Below are positions 1 to 12,824 of a stretch of 64,000 nucleotides of DNA, piece by piece. The notes under the pieces were generated by a model. That model had not been told where the DNA came from. It ran no database searches and saw only the letters and a list, made by a program, of their open reading frames with translations. The translations under genes were made by a program, and so were the position numbers. Position 1 is the first letter of the stretch. Each line of letters starts with the position of its first letter. The stretch is from Gnetum montanum (lineage: Eukaryota > Streptophyta > Gnetopsida > Gnetales > Gnetaceae), in contig MNCI01027140.1 of the NCBI GenBank assembly GCA_015680685.1, positions 192,606 to 256,605 of the forward strand, given 5' to 3'.

Positions 1-192
1 AAAAAAATCACATACCTCAGACTTGCTTAACCATACACCATGACACTTACAAGCAAGCCTGGGAAGACAACGAACGATTAACCCCAAGTGTTTCTTGTGG
101 CGTTAAGGCATTTAGTCTGCGGAGTTCGACCGGATTGCGTGTGTACGCTCGTATTCGTATGGTTGAGTGTAGGGGTACCTCGCCACTCATCA
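1..192 (+). repeat. 3' end of a TGATGAG-type LTR, cut by the window edge
   Basis: The block matches the last ~190 bases of the LTRs at 22541-23318 and 28783-29560, including the run into the terminal CTCGCCACTCATCA. No tRNA-Asp-like primer site follows it (the intact relatives have TTGGTGCCATTGCTAGG). It may therefore be a solo LTR or a recombined copy; its start lies before the window. Confidence 0.7.
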
Positions 193-559
193 TTAGTGAT
201 TTATGAATTGTGCAACACTTCATAATGGCTAGTCACAAAGCATTATATATTCATAAGAATTAATAAAATTACTTATTTTCACTCATGAATTCTTAGGAAT
301 AACAAACATGTAGCATAGAGTGGACATAGGGAAAAACTGCATTTCATTAACTTTAAAATGAAAAAAATGTACATTATGGAGTACTAATTTGTGGAATGGA
401 TAGAGTGGACTCCATTTCTATGACAAGAGGTGACTTAGAGGTAACTAGGAATTTATCAGTTTCAAGTGGGATTTCAACAATACGAAGGAAAATAGAAATG
501 GGATTAGATGCTAATTTAGTAGTGTAGGAAGGAAATAGTTTAGCTGCTAGCACGTCATG
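193..559. other. Non-coding spacer, nothing recognised
   Basis: AT-rich sequence after the LTR end. No open frame, repeat array or recognisable element was seen. Confidence 0.5.
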
Positions 560-2410
560 AGAGAATTATAAAGATGGTGTTCCTTGTTGTTGTTACTTCA
601 TTGATACCTTAGGTGCTTCCATTTCCTTTTGTAGCTCTTCTAATGCAACCTTGTAAGCCTTCACTTGTTCTCCTTTGGAGATGAGATGCTATTTATATGC
701 TTCTACTTTTGAGTTTGTAGCATGCATAATCTCCTTAACTTCCTAGATGTTGAGTTGAATTGTTTGATGCTTTTTCACTAATTATTTATTTTTTGTACAA
801 AGATCTTTAACTTCTTTCTTAAGCTTATGAGATTTTTCCTTTAATTCTTCCTTCTCTCATAAGTATTGGTCTTCAATCTTCATAGTTCCCTTTTTCTTCT
901 CCTTAGTAGTTAGAGTTGTTTGACTAGGTTCTTGATCTAGTAATTGCACTTTAGGTTTGATATATGCTTTGTACTCTTTCACTATCTAAGAAAAATTCTA
1001 AAAATTTGATTTCATCTTGTCATATTTGTTGAACTGAGTTTGTAGAGAAAATTTTCATTCCTCCTTCTTCTTCTCAATTAATGATAGATTCTTCATAGTC
1101 ACTGAAATTTCGCCATCTTTTCTATCTACAACTTTCTTAAATGTTGCATAATGAGTCGTAGATTCAACATAAATATGCACTTTAGTATCCATAATTTCAT
1201 GATCATTCAGTATGTTCTGTTGCCTGTTGTCCAACCAATACAGAACTTCCTTCTTGATTACAACACTTGTATCCTTGCTTTAATGTTTAATCAGTTGTTC
1301 ACAAAATTTCTTGTTATTATTCCATTCATAAGAATAAGGAATTTGTATGTATGGGAAATAATTTTGTTTTACTAATAGTTTATAGACAATAGTAGTCATT
1401 AAGTTGACATAGGCCCTTAGACTTTATGATGTTTTAGTCATGTTTATCAATTGGTAATGATTGGCTAAAGTAGTAGCATTTGACATTGAAAATCCTATGT
1501 ACAAATTAATTTGTATAGTATTAGAGTAATTAGAAGAAGAGATAGAAAGGAACTCATCATTCATGACCTTCTTCTTTCATGATGTAGACCTTTTCATAAT
1601 GGAAAAATTTCTTATCTTTTTCATAACACCCTCATCTTCACAAGTAAGTGTTAGGGCTCACTTGATTGACTTGTGTGCTAATACCCTAATGTTGGTATTG
1701 GTGGATTTATGATTAATTGTTTTCTTCATGTTAATGATTGCGATTTTCTTACACATTATTTGATTCTTGTTGGTTAGGTTCGTGATCTCACTTTCTTCTA
1801 AAAGAATAATCATGGCTACATAAGTAGGTAACTAAGTAGGGAATCCCTTGTAGAATCTTTGTACCATGTGTGAGAAGTTTTCTAAAGCAAAATTTGTTAC
1901 ATGCATCCTCTTTTACCTTTCCAAGTGCACAGTAGAAATTGTGCACTACGATTCTTGCCCAAGTGCATTTTAAGTCCTAAGCTTGAATATAATACAAGGT
2001 TTTGATGGTGCTCCACTCAACTGAAGTATGATGATTGACATAGTCTATCAATGTATAATGAATTTTACCCATGAAACAAATACGTCTTCCTAGTAGATCA
2101 TTATTAACCTAGGTTTGTGACCTACATTCTTCTAGGGGTTTCTTGCAAAGAAATACAAAAACTAGGGTATCATGATTAATAGAGTGAGTATCCATGAATG
2201 AAAAATAGACATTCTTATCATCAACAATGAAATGAATGATTTCTTTTGAAACTAGTACACAAGCAGACTTACCCTGATAGAAAATTTCCATTACATCGTC
2301 GAAATATATTTATAATGTTTGGTTCATTTCCTCATCTATCATCAAGTCTCATATAGAAAGATGAAATTGTGAATAGCCACCCAAGCCAATTGCCCTCAAT
2401 TTTTTGAATA
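560..2410 (-). pseudogene. Decayed coiled-coil coding relic of unknown family
   Basis: Read on the minus strand, this stretch gives protein-like segments broken by stops and frameshifts. The upstream part (about 2290-1850) contains the short open frame 2109-2291 and continues into a segment with the order SVEWSTIK, CTWARIVVHNF, ALGKVKEDACNKFCF. The downstream part (about 1080-600) is rich in Lys and Glu with heptad-like spacing (HKLKKEVKDLC, EVKEIMHATNSKVEAYK), as in a coiled coil. I do not recognise the family. The general look, a long plant-specific coding relic amid LTR debris, suggests the accessory ORF of a retroelement. That is inference. No start or end can be fixed. Confidence 0.35.
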
Positions 2411-4400
2411 CCTTGGGTTCTAATTTCTTTTGTAGAAAATTTAAGTTATAGATTATTATGCCTTCAACTTAAGATTTTCCATTATAGTTAGAGTGATGAA
2501 AATTTTCTTTTTAGCTAGAACTACATCATAATTAATCCTCTTTTCTAGATTCATCTTGCTCTCAAGATTAGGTACTCAATGATTAGAAAAAATGGATTTT
2601 TATAAGACTCATGAATGATAATTTTTAGTGAAGTAGAAAACCCTTGCTTTTAAAACATTTAAACCCTTGTTCCAAAATTATGTCTAACTCTTGCTTCTCA
2701 ATTATGAATTTGGGGAAATTTGACCTTTGTTTATGGATTTATTCTCACTCATGTAATTAATAGAGTAATTAATTCTTATTATGGTAATCATTTGTAGCAT
2801 GAAATATTATTTCAAAATATCTACTTTATTTATTTTCTATTACATAACATGATCTTATAAAATTTTAAGTTAAGTCTTATGATGACTTAGCTTATTTCTC
2901 TCTTACATTATGAAGGATGGACTTAGGATCATGCAATCTTGGATAATAGGGTTTAGAGTAATTAGCCCTATGTAGGTTAGGATATTAAAGCTTGTTCCCA
3001 CATCTTTGGTTTCAATCATAAGTTCTTCTTGCTTGCTCCTTGTTTTCATTGACTTGTCTTTGCTTGTCCATGCATCCTCTTCTGGGATCTTATATAGTTT
3101 TTGAATGTTATATTAATTCATCTAGCTTGTCTTCCATTTGTAGGAGTATGTGGATAATGTACTCCATATGATGTTCAAGCAGTGGATGGTGTTGATTAGA
3201 TAACATCATAGAAGACTCTAACATTCTTTCTAAGGTTGTCTTCAAGAGCTTCATTTGCTCATGAACTTGCTTCATGATTTTGCATTTTGATCTTTCTACT
3301 TTCTTATGCTTTGGAATATATCAAACAATTTTTTGATCATTACACTTTTACCTCCATATATAGGATCTAAATGATTAACTATTCCATATAATTATCTCAT
3401 ATAACTATTCTTTGTTTACGAATCATTGTGATCTCTTAACACATTACTTCATTCTAGATTCAATAATTGTAGTTCTATTTTATCTATAACTCCATGTTTC
3501 TCATAATCAAATTCCAATATCATGCTTTGATACCATGTTAGAATTTTATTTTACATCTCTAGGATAAATTTAATTATATCAGGATCATTTAGGTTATGAG
3601 AAAACACATAACTTGTTAATTAAGTAAATCATCAATATATGTCTTTCATAATAGTATTGTCCATATTCTACAGTCATTCTTGATATCCTTAATCTTGTTA
3701 TGAATATCTTCTTCTTAACATTTTATTTTTCTTCTTCTCTTTCTTCTTGGGTACACCCTTATGATACCTACCTTTTCATGTTACTCATGATAGGTCTAGT
3801 GGGAATTTTCCTAGTTGATCAATTTTACGTGGATTGAGTCTTCTTGGACTCCTTAAATATCCAAAGCTTGACCTATTATAGCCTATCCCTTCTCTGTATT
3901 CATTTTCTTCTTCCTTTGTAACCTTGTAGATGGTCTTGTCTTCCTCTATAGGAAAATGGACCAAATTATGAATGGTTCACCTTGGATCTTTTTTTCCTCT
4001 TCAGGAAACTAGATCATTCATCATTTCTTCTTCTTTTGAATTACTTGATAACCTTTTGGATTTTTGGATTGTCATTACGAGTCTATAGACTATAATGACT
4101 TCATTGTTTTGTTATACTTCTTATTGTTGACTACTTTTTTTACTTTGGATATGTATCTTTGATTTCTTATGGTTCAAATTCTAATTGTCTTTTGTGCAAT
4201 GCTTCATCTAGTATCTTTTCTCATGATTTATAATTACTTGCACATACTACTTTTCTTTTATCTTTGTTATTATTCCTTACAACTTATTCTACTCTTCACC
4301 TACTTTACTTTGTAACTTAATTTTTGGTTGCTTATTTTCCATGGGTAAAGTCATAATAGTTTGCATGATAAGTTGCATTCTTTTGTTACAACTTATTCAT
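2411..4400 (-). other. Degraded minus-strand coding-like sequence
   Basis: Scattered minus-strand segments still look translated. One at about 3730-3960 is basic and contains DKTIYKVTKEEENEYREG and SPRRLNPRKIDQLGKFPLD. One at about 3060-3290 is Leu/Met/Gln-rich (MKQVHEQMKLLKTTLERML). Stops and frame changes are frequent, and no domain was recognised. It is probably the upstream part of the same relic as 560-2410. Confidence 0.25.
3523..3535 (-). other. Possible initiator-tRNA-Met primer-binding site
   Basis: On the minus strand the sequence reads TGGTATCAAAGCA, one base from the Copia primer site TGGTATCAGAGC. It follows a CTAACA that could end an LTR (plus-strand LTR start TGTTAGAATTTT at 3536). 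The matching second LTR was not found, so this is only a hint that the relic at 560-3520 belongs to a minus-strand Copia-like element. Confidence 0.3.
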
Positions 4401-6771
4401 AAGTAATTATGAACAACTTTGGACCATTATGAAACTAATGACTATACATCATATTAAGATTATATTCTAACGTATCATCCAAAAATCTCAACATAAGGGG
4501 TAGTTCCATGAAGGAGAATTATGACTATAAAAATTAGGTATTGATACTATTGATGTAATACTAAATTTAGAATAAGCATAAAAACTTATTACAAAGAAAG
4601 TTTTGGATAAATAAAAAAATGAGGTACAAATACAAAAAAATCTTTAAATTTTATTGGTAAAATATTAGAGGTGGTAGACAAGATGGAACATTATATTTAT
4701 ATGCAATAATTCTAATATCCATGAAAGCTCTAATTATTAGAGTAAGAATGGGATCACACCATCTTTAAGTTGAAATTGGAAGATGGAATAATGAGTAACA
4801 CGAAAATAGAATATGTTGGCTATGTTTATTGTAAGTAATAGAAAATGAGAAACATGTAATTATTAGAATGTTGTAGAAAAAATTTCTTTGGAAGAAAATG
4901 ATATATCAATAGTGAAATTTTGTATGATTTATTGATAGTGGTCTTACCAATTTTGAACAAAGGGATATATCATTTGAATCATGATGGGATTTGATCATAA
5001 GCTTCAACTATGATGTTGAGTGAATTATGAAGAACATTCATGTACGTTGTTGTGTTTAAAAAGTGTACATATGATAAAATCCAAATTGTGTAACCACAAA
5101 AAGAGAAATAAAAAAATTATTTATAATTTTATATTTTGTGATTTTTATATTAATTCTTATTTTCATAGGCTACAATGACTCAACGTTAGCAAAGGAGGTC
5201 ACAACTAACATGGTGTTGGGCCATTAAGGTTGTGACTAAGAGTCATTTTAATGCATTGTGTGTGTGTTGGTACACTATCCCTTAAGGGATTGTAATACAT
5301 GTGTGTGTGTGAGCATTGTCCCTATCCCCAATTCAACATGCAAACACTAGACTCCACGTTAGCCAAATGGTTCTAGACTACATAAGTAAGGTAGCACTCT
5401 AACAGAGTCTAGCCACATTTGTGAAAGTGATGAATGAAAACACATATAAATAGAAAAGAAAATGAACTTACCCAAGGAAGAAAGAGCTCTTCACAGAATC
5501 TAGATGTCACAAGCCTAAGAAATAACTAAGTAAAACTCATTATTATGTAAGAACTCTCCTCAAATATTTATAGTTTTTGCATGGGAACAGAGAGAGTTCA
5601 TCAGTGCTTGGATATCAATGGAGGCTTGTGAATGTCATACTAGCTAACTTGAGTCACACTGTAGGTGATGATTAATTAGGGCCAAGTAGGGGATGCATTG
5701 GTGCCCCTATGGTAACATAGAATAGCCAGTGCACCTTCCCTTCAGCAACAACTAATCAATTTTCCATGAGAAAAAGTCAAAACTTGAAGGAACATACCAA
5801 AATGACCCTGGGACATTCAAATGGAGCCAAAATCATCCTAAAGGACTAGGGATCAAGCATCAAACCTTAGAGTGTGACATAAGAGATAAGAATCCATTGT
5901 TGAAGATCAATAACCTCAACCAAATGTGCTAGACTACAAAAAAAGATGTACAAAACACTGGTGATGTGTAAATTTTGGTCACACAGCAACACCCACAAAA
6001 CTTATTTTGGGTATGGAAATGTAGGAATAGTCTTAGCTAGCAAGGAAACATGATGTTTTAATAAACGTAAAATGTGACATTTAATGATGTAGGTAAATTA
6101 AATAACTTTGGCAAGGAAATAATTGTTCATTAAAAAGATAACTTTGACAGGAAACCTTAAATCAAATAACTGTCCATTAATAAGTTTAGAAAGTAAAAGG
6201 TTGAAATAGTTGATAACTTAAAGAGAGATTAACATGAGCTTGGAACGCCCGACAAAGACTCTATGTTTAAAAAAGGGCACAACAAAGATTAAGGCTGAGT
6301 TGCAGAAATAATAAACAATAGGTTTGACATTGTTGAGGTTGGTAGAATGATTTGACGGTTGAATTAAAACTACCAAAACATGCTATCCACAGCTAATGGC
6401 ATTTTCCATTTGGATGCATGGCCAACAACATAAAAAATACCAAGAAATGTAGATAATGTTTTGACAAGGCTACTCAAAATATCACCACAAATTGCATGGT
6501 AGTTTTTAGAAATCTAATAATAATATAAGTAGTTACATTCATAGATTTGGAAAGTTACTAATTCTAAAGTCACAAACTAGTGTAGGAGACATTAGTGCCA
6601 TTGCTGCAAAGACGTTGCTAACAACTAACATAACATAGCATTGACATCATTCATGGAACATCCATGTTTCTATAGATTGGCATTATAAAGGATGAAATTT
6701 ATGAGCATTTAAAGTTTACCTCAAATTCTTGCATTAACTACTTCCTAGTTTTTAAAATTGTGGTAGGCAGG
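4401..6771. other. Non-coding repeat-like sequence, no gene seen
   Basis: AT-rich, with a short GT-rich stretch near 5255-5315 (TGTGTGTG runs). No reading frame longer than a few dozen codons, no LTR ends with duplications and no RNA gene were identified. The last ~180 bases before 6772 could be the old 5' flank or leader of the DRB-like pseudogene. Confidence 0.4.
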
Positions 6772-7068
6772 ATGTTTAAGAATCAACTACAAGAGCTGGC
6801 GTAGAAATGCTACTAAAGCCTACCTTTTCATTACTACATTCATGACAAGCTAGGCCATTTCCCAAAGTTCAAAGCAATGGTAACTTTTAACAATGAAACT
6901 TTTGTTAGCCCTCGATTTTATAGCACATTACAGAAAGTGGAGTAGGGAGTAGCTGAAGCTACACTGCACGCACTCGCGTTGCGAAATCCATCAGACATGA
7001 TCCTAGACAAGGCTAAGATGTGCAAAAATTTGCTGCAAATGATGGCAAAAAAGGCCAAAATACTAGTG
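6772..7068 (+). pseudogene. DRB/HYL1-like dsRNA-binding protein pseudogene, 5' part
   Basis: Starting at the ATG at 6772, one frame runs about 99 codons with three stops. It begins MFKNQLQELA, continues HFPKFKAMVTFNNETF, then SPRFYSTLQKVE, GVAEATLHALALRNPS and MCKNLLQMMAKKAK. This is the order of a plant DRB protein: the whole first dsRNA-binding domain (start MYKNQLQELAQ, core PRFKATVNFNGE, C-terminal helix), the linker, and the first helix of the second domain. DRB proteins bind dsRNA and assist Dicer-like enzymes. Two stops sit where the family has Gln, which fits CAG-to-TAG decay. The frame crosses both domains without introns, so it may be a retrocopy. It is interrupted at 7069 by a transposable element and resumes at 13822. 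Confidence 0.8.
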
Positions 7069-8118
7069 TTGATGCATGAATTTTGGATGCACCAACACCT
7101 AGGAAAAAAACTCGTTTGAGGAGACTATCACCTAGGGCACCTCTTGTATGGGTCTAGAAACCTAGGAATAGTCTTAACTGGAGTGACTATGTGATATTTT
7201 AAAATAGTAAACCAAACTGAAAAATTATAAAATTTAAATTGAATAATTATCTTGAATTCAAGAATACAATAAGTAACTAAAAAAATTAAATTTTCCTTGG
7301 TCCCTGCTGCTGCTGTAGTTGCTATTTCCATAGTTGCTGTTGCTATGGAGAGAGAGAGAGGCAGATCATTCTCACTACAGGAACATATGGCTTCCGTTAT
7401 CCTTTGTTGCTGCATGTTGCTGTTGCTTCCTAGGCAAATTGTCATGTGTTGCTCGGGGAGGTTGCCTACCACCATCGTTGCAGTGAGGAGAAAGAAATAA
7501 GAAGAAGAAGAAGAACTCCATTGCTAATTGTTGCCATTTGTGTGCCTACTAACACACTTGTAGGAGTGAGGGGAGGTTAGGAGATCTGCTCCCACAATTA
7601 TGATTGCCACCACCATGTGTCACTCAAAGTCATCACCGTTCACACCACATTGGTAACCTGCCATCGATTGGAAGGGAGGAGAAAGAGAGGGCTACCTATT
7701 GGGGCATAAAAAGAAAAGAAAGAAAATTGTCACCTACTAGTTTCCTAACATGCCATTGCTACTAACAGAAACCATACATTGCCACTATTATTGACACCCA
7801 CACTTGCCATTGGTTCGCTGTTGTGCATTGTTCAGAATTGCTATAGCGAACGCTTGCACTTGCCACTACTGTTTGCAATTGTTGAGAGTGAGAGAGCAGG
7901 CTCCTAGATTTAATCCTCCAAGCTACTATTGCCTGGCCCTTGAGTAGACCTGAGAGTTCCACCGATGCTGAGAGTTCCCTTGATTCCTCCTCGAATCCCC
8001 ATTGCAATATTTTCCATGCCTTTTATAGCTGTTGCAAGTCAATTACACCCACGTCCACCACATAATGTCCTTGTCATGAATGCCACCACAAGTCATACGT
8101 AACTCTCGCCATGATCAC
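7069..8118 (+). repeat. Left inverted-repeat arm
   Basis: About 1 kb, rich in TGC/ACC trinucleotides and GAGAGA runs. It matches 11405-12420 in direct orientation and 12820-13821 in inverted orientation, for example AGACTATCACCTAGGG near 7122 against 11440, and the GCATAAAAAGAAAAGAAAG segment near 7704 against 12363. Short reading frames inside it (7128-7500, 7762-8007) follow repeat composition and are not supported as genes. Confidence 0.6.
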
Positions 8119-9667
8119 TGAAACACCACAAAAATTTCAGCAACACTTCCAGACAACTTCAGGGCCTCTGAAACGGCTTCAAGCAGCCCACCATGGAGTA
8201 AGAAAGATTCTCCTGGAGCCCACAGATCACGATGGCAAATGTCGGTGTTAAGAATCATCAGTTTCAAGGTCAAAAAAATGCAATTTTGGCTAAGTACACT
8301 GTGCAGACGTTGCACAGCGTAAGGATCCGCGTCACCAACTTTTGGAGCCCCGAAATTCAGCCAAAACAAGCTAAAATCAAGCACAAGGATCCCCCATGAC
8401 CTTTGCCAAGGTCCCTAGCGGTTCCCAGCCTTCAGAAAATCAAGATTCGAGCATTAAATGAGGTGTTTTCAGCTACTTATGCTAAAACACTATTCATTTT
8501 ACACTAAAACACTATTCATTTTACACTGAAACACTATTCATCTTACGCTGCAGAGCGTAGGCTGCGTGAACACTATTCATTTGCGTAAAATACTATTCAT
8601 CGCACGAACACTATTCATCGAAGTTTCAAAAAATTCCAGAAATATCTCAGAAAATGGCAGAAAATTATCAGCATCAGTAACTTTCAGAACATTTCAGAAA
8701 ATTTCAAAAAGACTCAGAAACAAAGAAGTTTCACGCAAATGGGGGGTCAAATTTCTCTTGTTGTACATTTCATTATAAGTCGACCTGTGTGGGCATGTTA
8801 GGCCCTCATGTTTAAATTAAATGTACTTTCATGGGCTTGAATAACCCATAAATTGTAAAATGCAATGTACCTGGTCAAGAACGTAGCTTGCCGGCACACA
8901 TCCAACTCGTGCACAACTGTCCGACACACATCCAACTCTCACCAGCATGCATCCAACCCAAGCACAACTGTCCATTGGACACATGTTACCAGATCCACTT
9001 TGCTCTCATCTCTCAATCATTGATTCCATTCTAAAATTCTGTGTCGGAGCACAGCCCAACCCTATAAATACCCTGTCAATTCACATAAATCGGGAGGCAA
9101 TTAGAGGCAAAAATTAGAGACATTGGCAATTCTGAGAAATTACAGAACTGGGAATCCTTGGGCGCTCGACACATCTGACTATTGGCATCCAAGCATTCCT
9201 CACGTTCATAACATCACATTATCGCACCATCACTTCAGACATCATCCCGGGGCTTAGTGCTTGACCTGCCATCCCCACGTGCAGCTACACTTCGACCGGT
9301 GCATACATTTTTTACAATAAAGTTCATTGCCTCCTATTTATGTTATTTACTTCAGTTTATTCTTTGTTTACAATATAGCTCGGTTTGTGCTTTATTTATA
9401 ATTCAGTACGCTCTGTTTACATTTTTGTGTCGCTGTTTGCATTCCGTTTACATCCTGTTTACATCGTTCACGATAACCCCAGCGCTAGCCGTAGCTTACG
9501 CTCGGGGAAGTCCTTGGTTGATTTGCGTGCAAACCATCCAAGGCACTCTGCCTTCGTTCCATTTTCCAACTTGCCCTCAAGTGAAGGCAGGGTCAACTGT
9601 GGCTGCCCAATAATCTCTCGGTGTCTGTTTCCATTCCAGCCTCACACCGACGATTTAGGTCAGTACA
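8119..9667 (+). mobile_element. Solo LTR, TGAAACACC family, 1.55 kb
   Basis: Begins TGAAACACCACAAAAATTTC and ends GGTCAGTACA. It is flanked by ATCAC (8114-8118) and ATCGC (9668-9672), a 5-base target duplication with one difference. A TATA box (CCTATAAATACC) lies near 9062. The 3' third, from GGGGAAGTCCTTGG to AAGGCAGGGTC, matches minus-strand sequence at 50950-51045. No internal region is present, so it is a solo LTR. Related copies are at 50884-53110 and 56845-59146, where the family is tied to a Tat-type gypsy element. Confidence 0.75.
8461..8620 (+). repeat. Short tandem array with ACACTATTCATTT core
   Basis: Six or so imperfect units of roughly 15-22 bases, each containing CACTATTCAT, lie in the upstream (U3) part of the solo LTR. 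Two stem-loop motifs of the GCTGTGCA...GCGTAA type (about 8298-8325 and 8545-8568) flank the array. Confidence 0.7.
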
Positions 9668-11404
9668 ATCGCCACATAACATCTGATGCCACTAATGCCA
9701 CCTTCAATCTTGGTCTTTCTAGCTATCTTCACCTTCAGTAGCGTCTTTGTTAAAAGAAATCGAAGAAAACATTGCTAGCAAAGCATCCTTTTGCACATTG
9801 CCACTACACTCAAGAAGCATGGTAATGGCATCTACATCACCATCTAGAATCTTCATCATATCATCATTACTCATTGCCTACAAATATTTGCTTTGATTCT
9901 TCACTTACAAAAACTTCATAAAGGATATCTAATAAAAATTTATAAAAATTTAATAACAGTAATAAAATTTGATTAATATCAAAATTTCATTATGGTGTAC
10001 CCTCTCAAATCTCATAACTTCATATTAATATTTCATAAAATCCTATAAAATGTAATAATTTTTTAAATCAATAGATGAAGTAATTATAAGGAGAAAATAG
10101 AATAAAATTAGATAATTTAAAAATTTAATATAAAAGATTAAATTTTTTTAATATTTTAGTTTTAGTTATATAACATAAAAAAATTAACTATTTATAATAG
10201 AATTTATTTTATGGTTTGTATCACTTTTTTAATTTATATATTTTTTTACTTTGAATTTTTCTACCTTTATTTGAGTTAAGTTTAACTGAATTAAGGGGAA
10301 AGCTCTAGTTGTACGAAGAAGATAAAAGATTGTACATATTAAAAAAGTTTATTAAAAAAATTGATAGAATATAATAAAAGTTAGAAAAATATCTAAATGT
10401 AAGTACTATTGTTAATTTAGTTATTTTTATTTAAGCAAACCATAAAAGGATAAAGACTTCTTCTAATTTGTAGGAACCATGTGTTATAGATAACCTCATT
10501 ACAAATTAAAGTGTTAGTTTTAGGGATAAGAGCATGAAACCATAAAAGTGGTAGCATATTTATTCATTAGAGAATATTGCATTATGAATTAAAAAACATA
10601 TTTGCAAAAGGAAATTTTAAATTAGTCCAAAATCTCTTATCAATATCTTTGATGTTTGGGCATATTCGCAATAGATCTAATAAGGTCTCAATGTCTTTAC
10701 ATCTTTGATGTTTGGCCATATCCCATTACTCAAATTCCAGTTAAAGCTACACTTTAAGCATGGTATTAATGAGGCACTATTTACATGGAGCAGTTTATGA
10801 TGTGCAAGACACAAGTTTGATCCTAAAAGATATACAAATATGAAATCTTTGTATTTTTGAGTAACCCTTCTATAATGTCATGTTAGCAAAGTATACCTAT
10901 CATCAAACTATGTATGATGTTCGACTATATATCTATTGAAATAATTTTAAAAGTATATAGAAACTATGAAGTTTGACTATATATATAATAAAATCATAAC
11001 TATTAATCATGCCCCTATGCCTAACATGGGTGAGGTTGACATCAAAACTTAGCCCACAAACTTTAATTGCATGCAAGTGCAAGGATAACAAAAATCATGA
11101 AATTTTAAAAGAAAGTGCAATAGATAGAGAATCAAAAACATCCCAAAATAGATAATTGAAACTTGAAACTAAACTACGCTAAACTAAACATGATTAAAAT
11201 AACCATAACATCAAGAGAGAATTAGATGTAGACCATCCTTACCACACCATCTTATTTAATTCAAATCCAAATATATAATTCATTATTTTAACTATATATA
11301 TATATATATATAATTAAAATATAACTAAGATCGTGTTTCCAATCTTCTCACAAGGTAAAAGTCAAAAGTATGTGGACTACTTTGAACACAAGACCTATAC
11401 TAAA
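9668..11404. other. AT-rich interior of the compound insertion, no clear gene
   Basis: One small minus-strand frame, 9719-9874 (51 residues, starting MSNDDMMKILDGDVDAI), is uninterrupted but not recognised. It could be a fragment of a transposon ORF. The rest is AT-rich with an (AT)n microsatellite at about 11292-11312. No LTR, RNA gene or promoter was identified. Confidence 0.4.
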
Positions 11405-12420
11405 CATTAATAATGGGAAAAAACACTCATTTAAGGAGACTATTATCTAGAGTGCCTCTTATATGGGTACGAAAACCTGAGAATAGTCTTAGCTAGAGAG
11501 GGCCATTTGACATTCCAAAAAGAGGTAATTAAACTACAAAATCATGGAATTTGAAAAATTATCTTGAAATTCTAGACTTCATGAAAATACAATACTTGAC
11601 TAAAAAAATTAAATTTTTCCTAGTCCCCTGCTGCTACCAAAGGTCTACTTTGCTAGTGGTGCATACTACTAGGTAGGAAAACCATGATCACCATTGAAGA
11701 GAGAGAGAGATAGTGAAAGGAAGAGAGAGAGATTTACTCTAATTTCCCACTGATTGCCCACTACACATATGCCATCAAAACATGTTGTCATCATGACATG
11801 AGAAGGGGAGGGAAGAGAGAGAGATCCCTTGTGGTAACTGTCCACCATGTGCCTATAGCCTTGGAAGAGAGAGGGAGATTGTTCCCACTACAAGAATGTG
11901 TTGCCATCCCTTGTCCCTTGTTGCTGTGTGTTACTACCACTGTCTAGGTAGATTGTCACATGTCACCCAGGGAGGTCACGTGCCACCACCACTGAAGGGA
12001 GGGAAGGTTGAGAAATCTACTTTGCTATTGACTATGTGGCTTGCCATTGTCTACCATCGTTATTGCCTACAATTTAGTCTACTACCATCCACTAGGAAAG
12101 GAAGGAAAGAGAGGAATGTCATTAATGTTTTCTCTACACTGTCGCATGTTGTTAGAGTAGACCACCACTGTGAGCTTTCCTACCTATTAATGTCACCTAC
12201 CTGCATCTCCACCATGCATTGTGCCACGCATGCTACAACTACAACTATTTAAGAGCTTATTGTGCCTCCGCCATGCCACTCATTACTAGCAGGAGAGAAA
12301 AAAAATAAAACCCCCATTGTTGATGGCTACCATAATGGAGGAGGAGAAGGCTGCCCACTGCAGCATAAAAAGAAAAAAAAAAGAGATTGTAGTTTGCTAG
12401 TTTCCTAGCCACACCATGTG
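11405..12420 (+). repeat. Left arm of a 2.4 kb palindrome
   Basis: Starts GGGAAAAAACACTCATTTAAGG and reads inward as a close inverted copy of 13800-12825. Matching landmarks include TAGAGAGGGCCATTTGACATTCC near 11489 with the reverse complement near 13695, CCCCTGCTGCTACCAAAGG near 11625 with 13562-13580, and CTACCTATTAATGTCACC near 12180 with 13020. It lacks the outermost ~30 bases (GATGCACCAACACC) found at 7085 and 13790. Confidence 0.65.
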
Positions 12421-12824
12421 TCACATTCATTGATACAACCAACAATAGTAGTAGCACTAGGGAAAGGGCATGAGATCCAAAGGCCAGTGAGAAAAATAGC
12501 AGGTGATGGTTTTCTATCTTGTTTTTTCTTGCACCCTAGCAAGAAACCTTCTCTTGTTTCGAGAGGAGACCTCTCGTAGGTGATGATGATCATAGACATA
12601 GCAGTGGGTGTGCGCTCTAGGCAATGGTGGGCAACCTCTTTGCTCACTAGGCACATGCATGGGATGTGCATTGTAGAGCAAATGATGGTAGTCAGTAGCA
12701 ACATAGGCTTGATGTTCACCTAATAGTTGCAGTGGTAGAGAAGCACGAAAATGACAATGGTGTAGTGGCAAGTGTGTTAGCAAAGGCAACATGTGGTAGG
12801 CAATCACTGGTGATGGCCATGAAA
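12421..12824. repeat. Spacer of the palindrome
   Basis: About 400 bases between the two arms. Several overlapping short reading frames on both strands (12257-12807) follow the repeat composition and show no domain. The sequence would form the loop if the arms paired. Confidence 0.45.

Noticed and set aside
1151-1375. 74-codon plus-strand frame
   Set aside because: No domain, AT-rich, and opposite to the better-supported minus-strand coding relic.
9257-9741. Two overlapping 118-codon frames
   Set aside because: They lie wholly inside the solo LTR downstream of its TATA box; no domain and no initiation context to support a gene.
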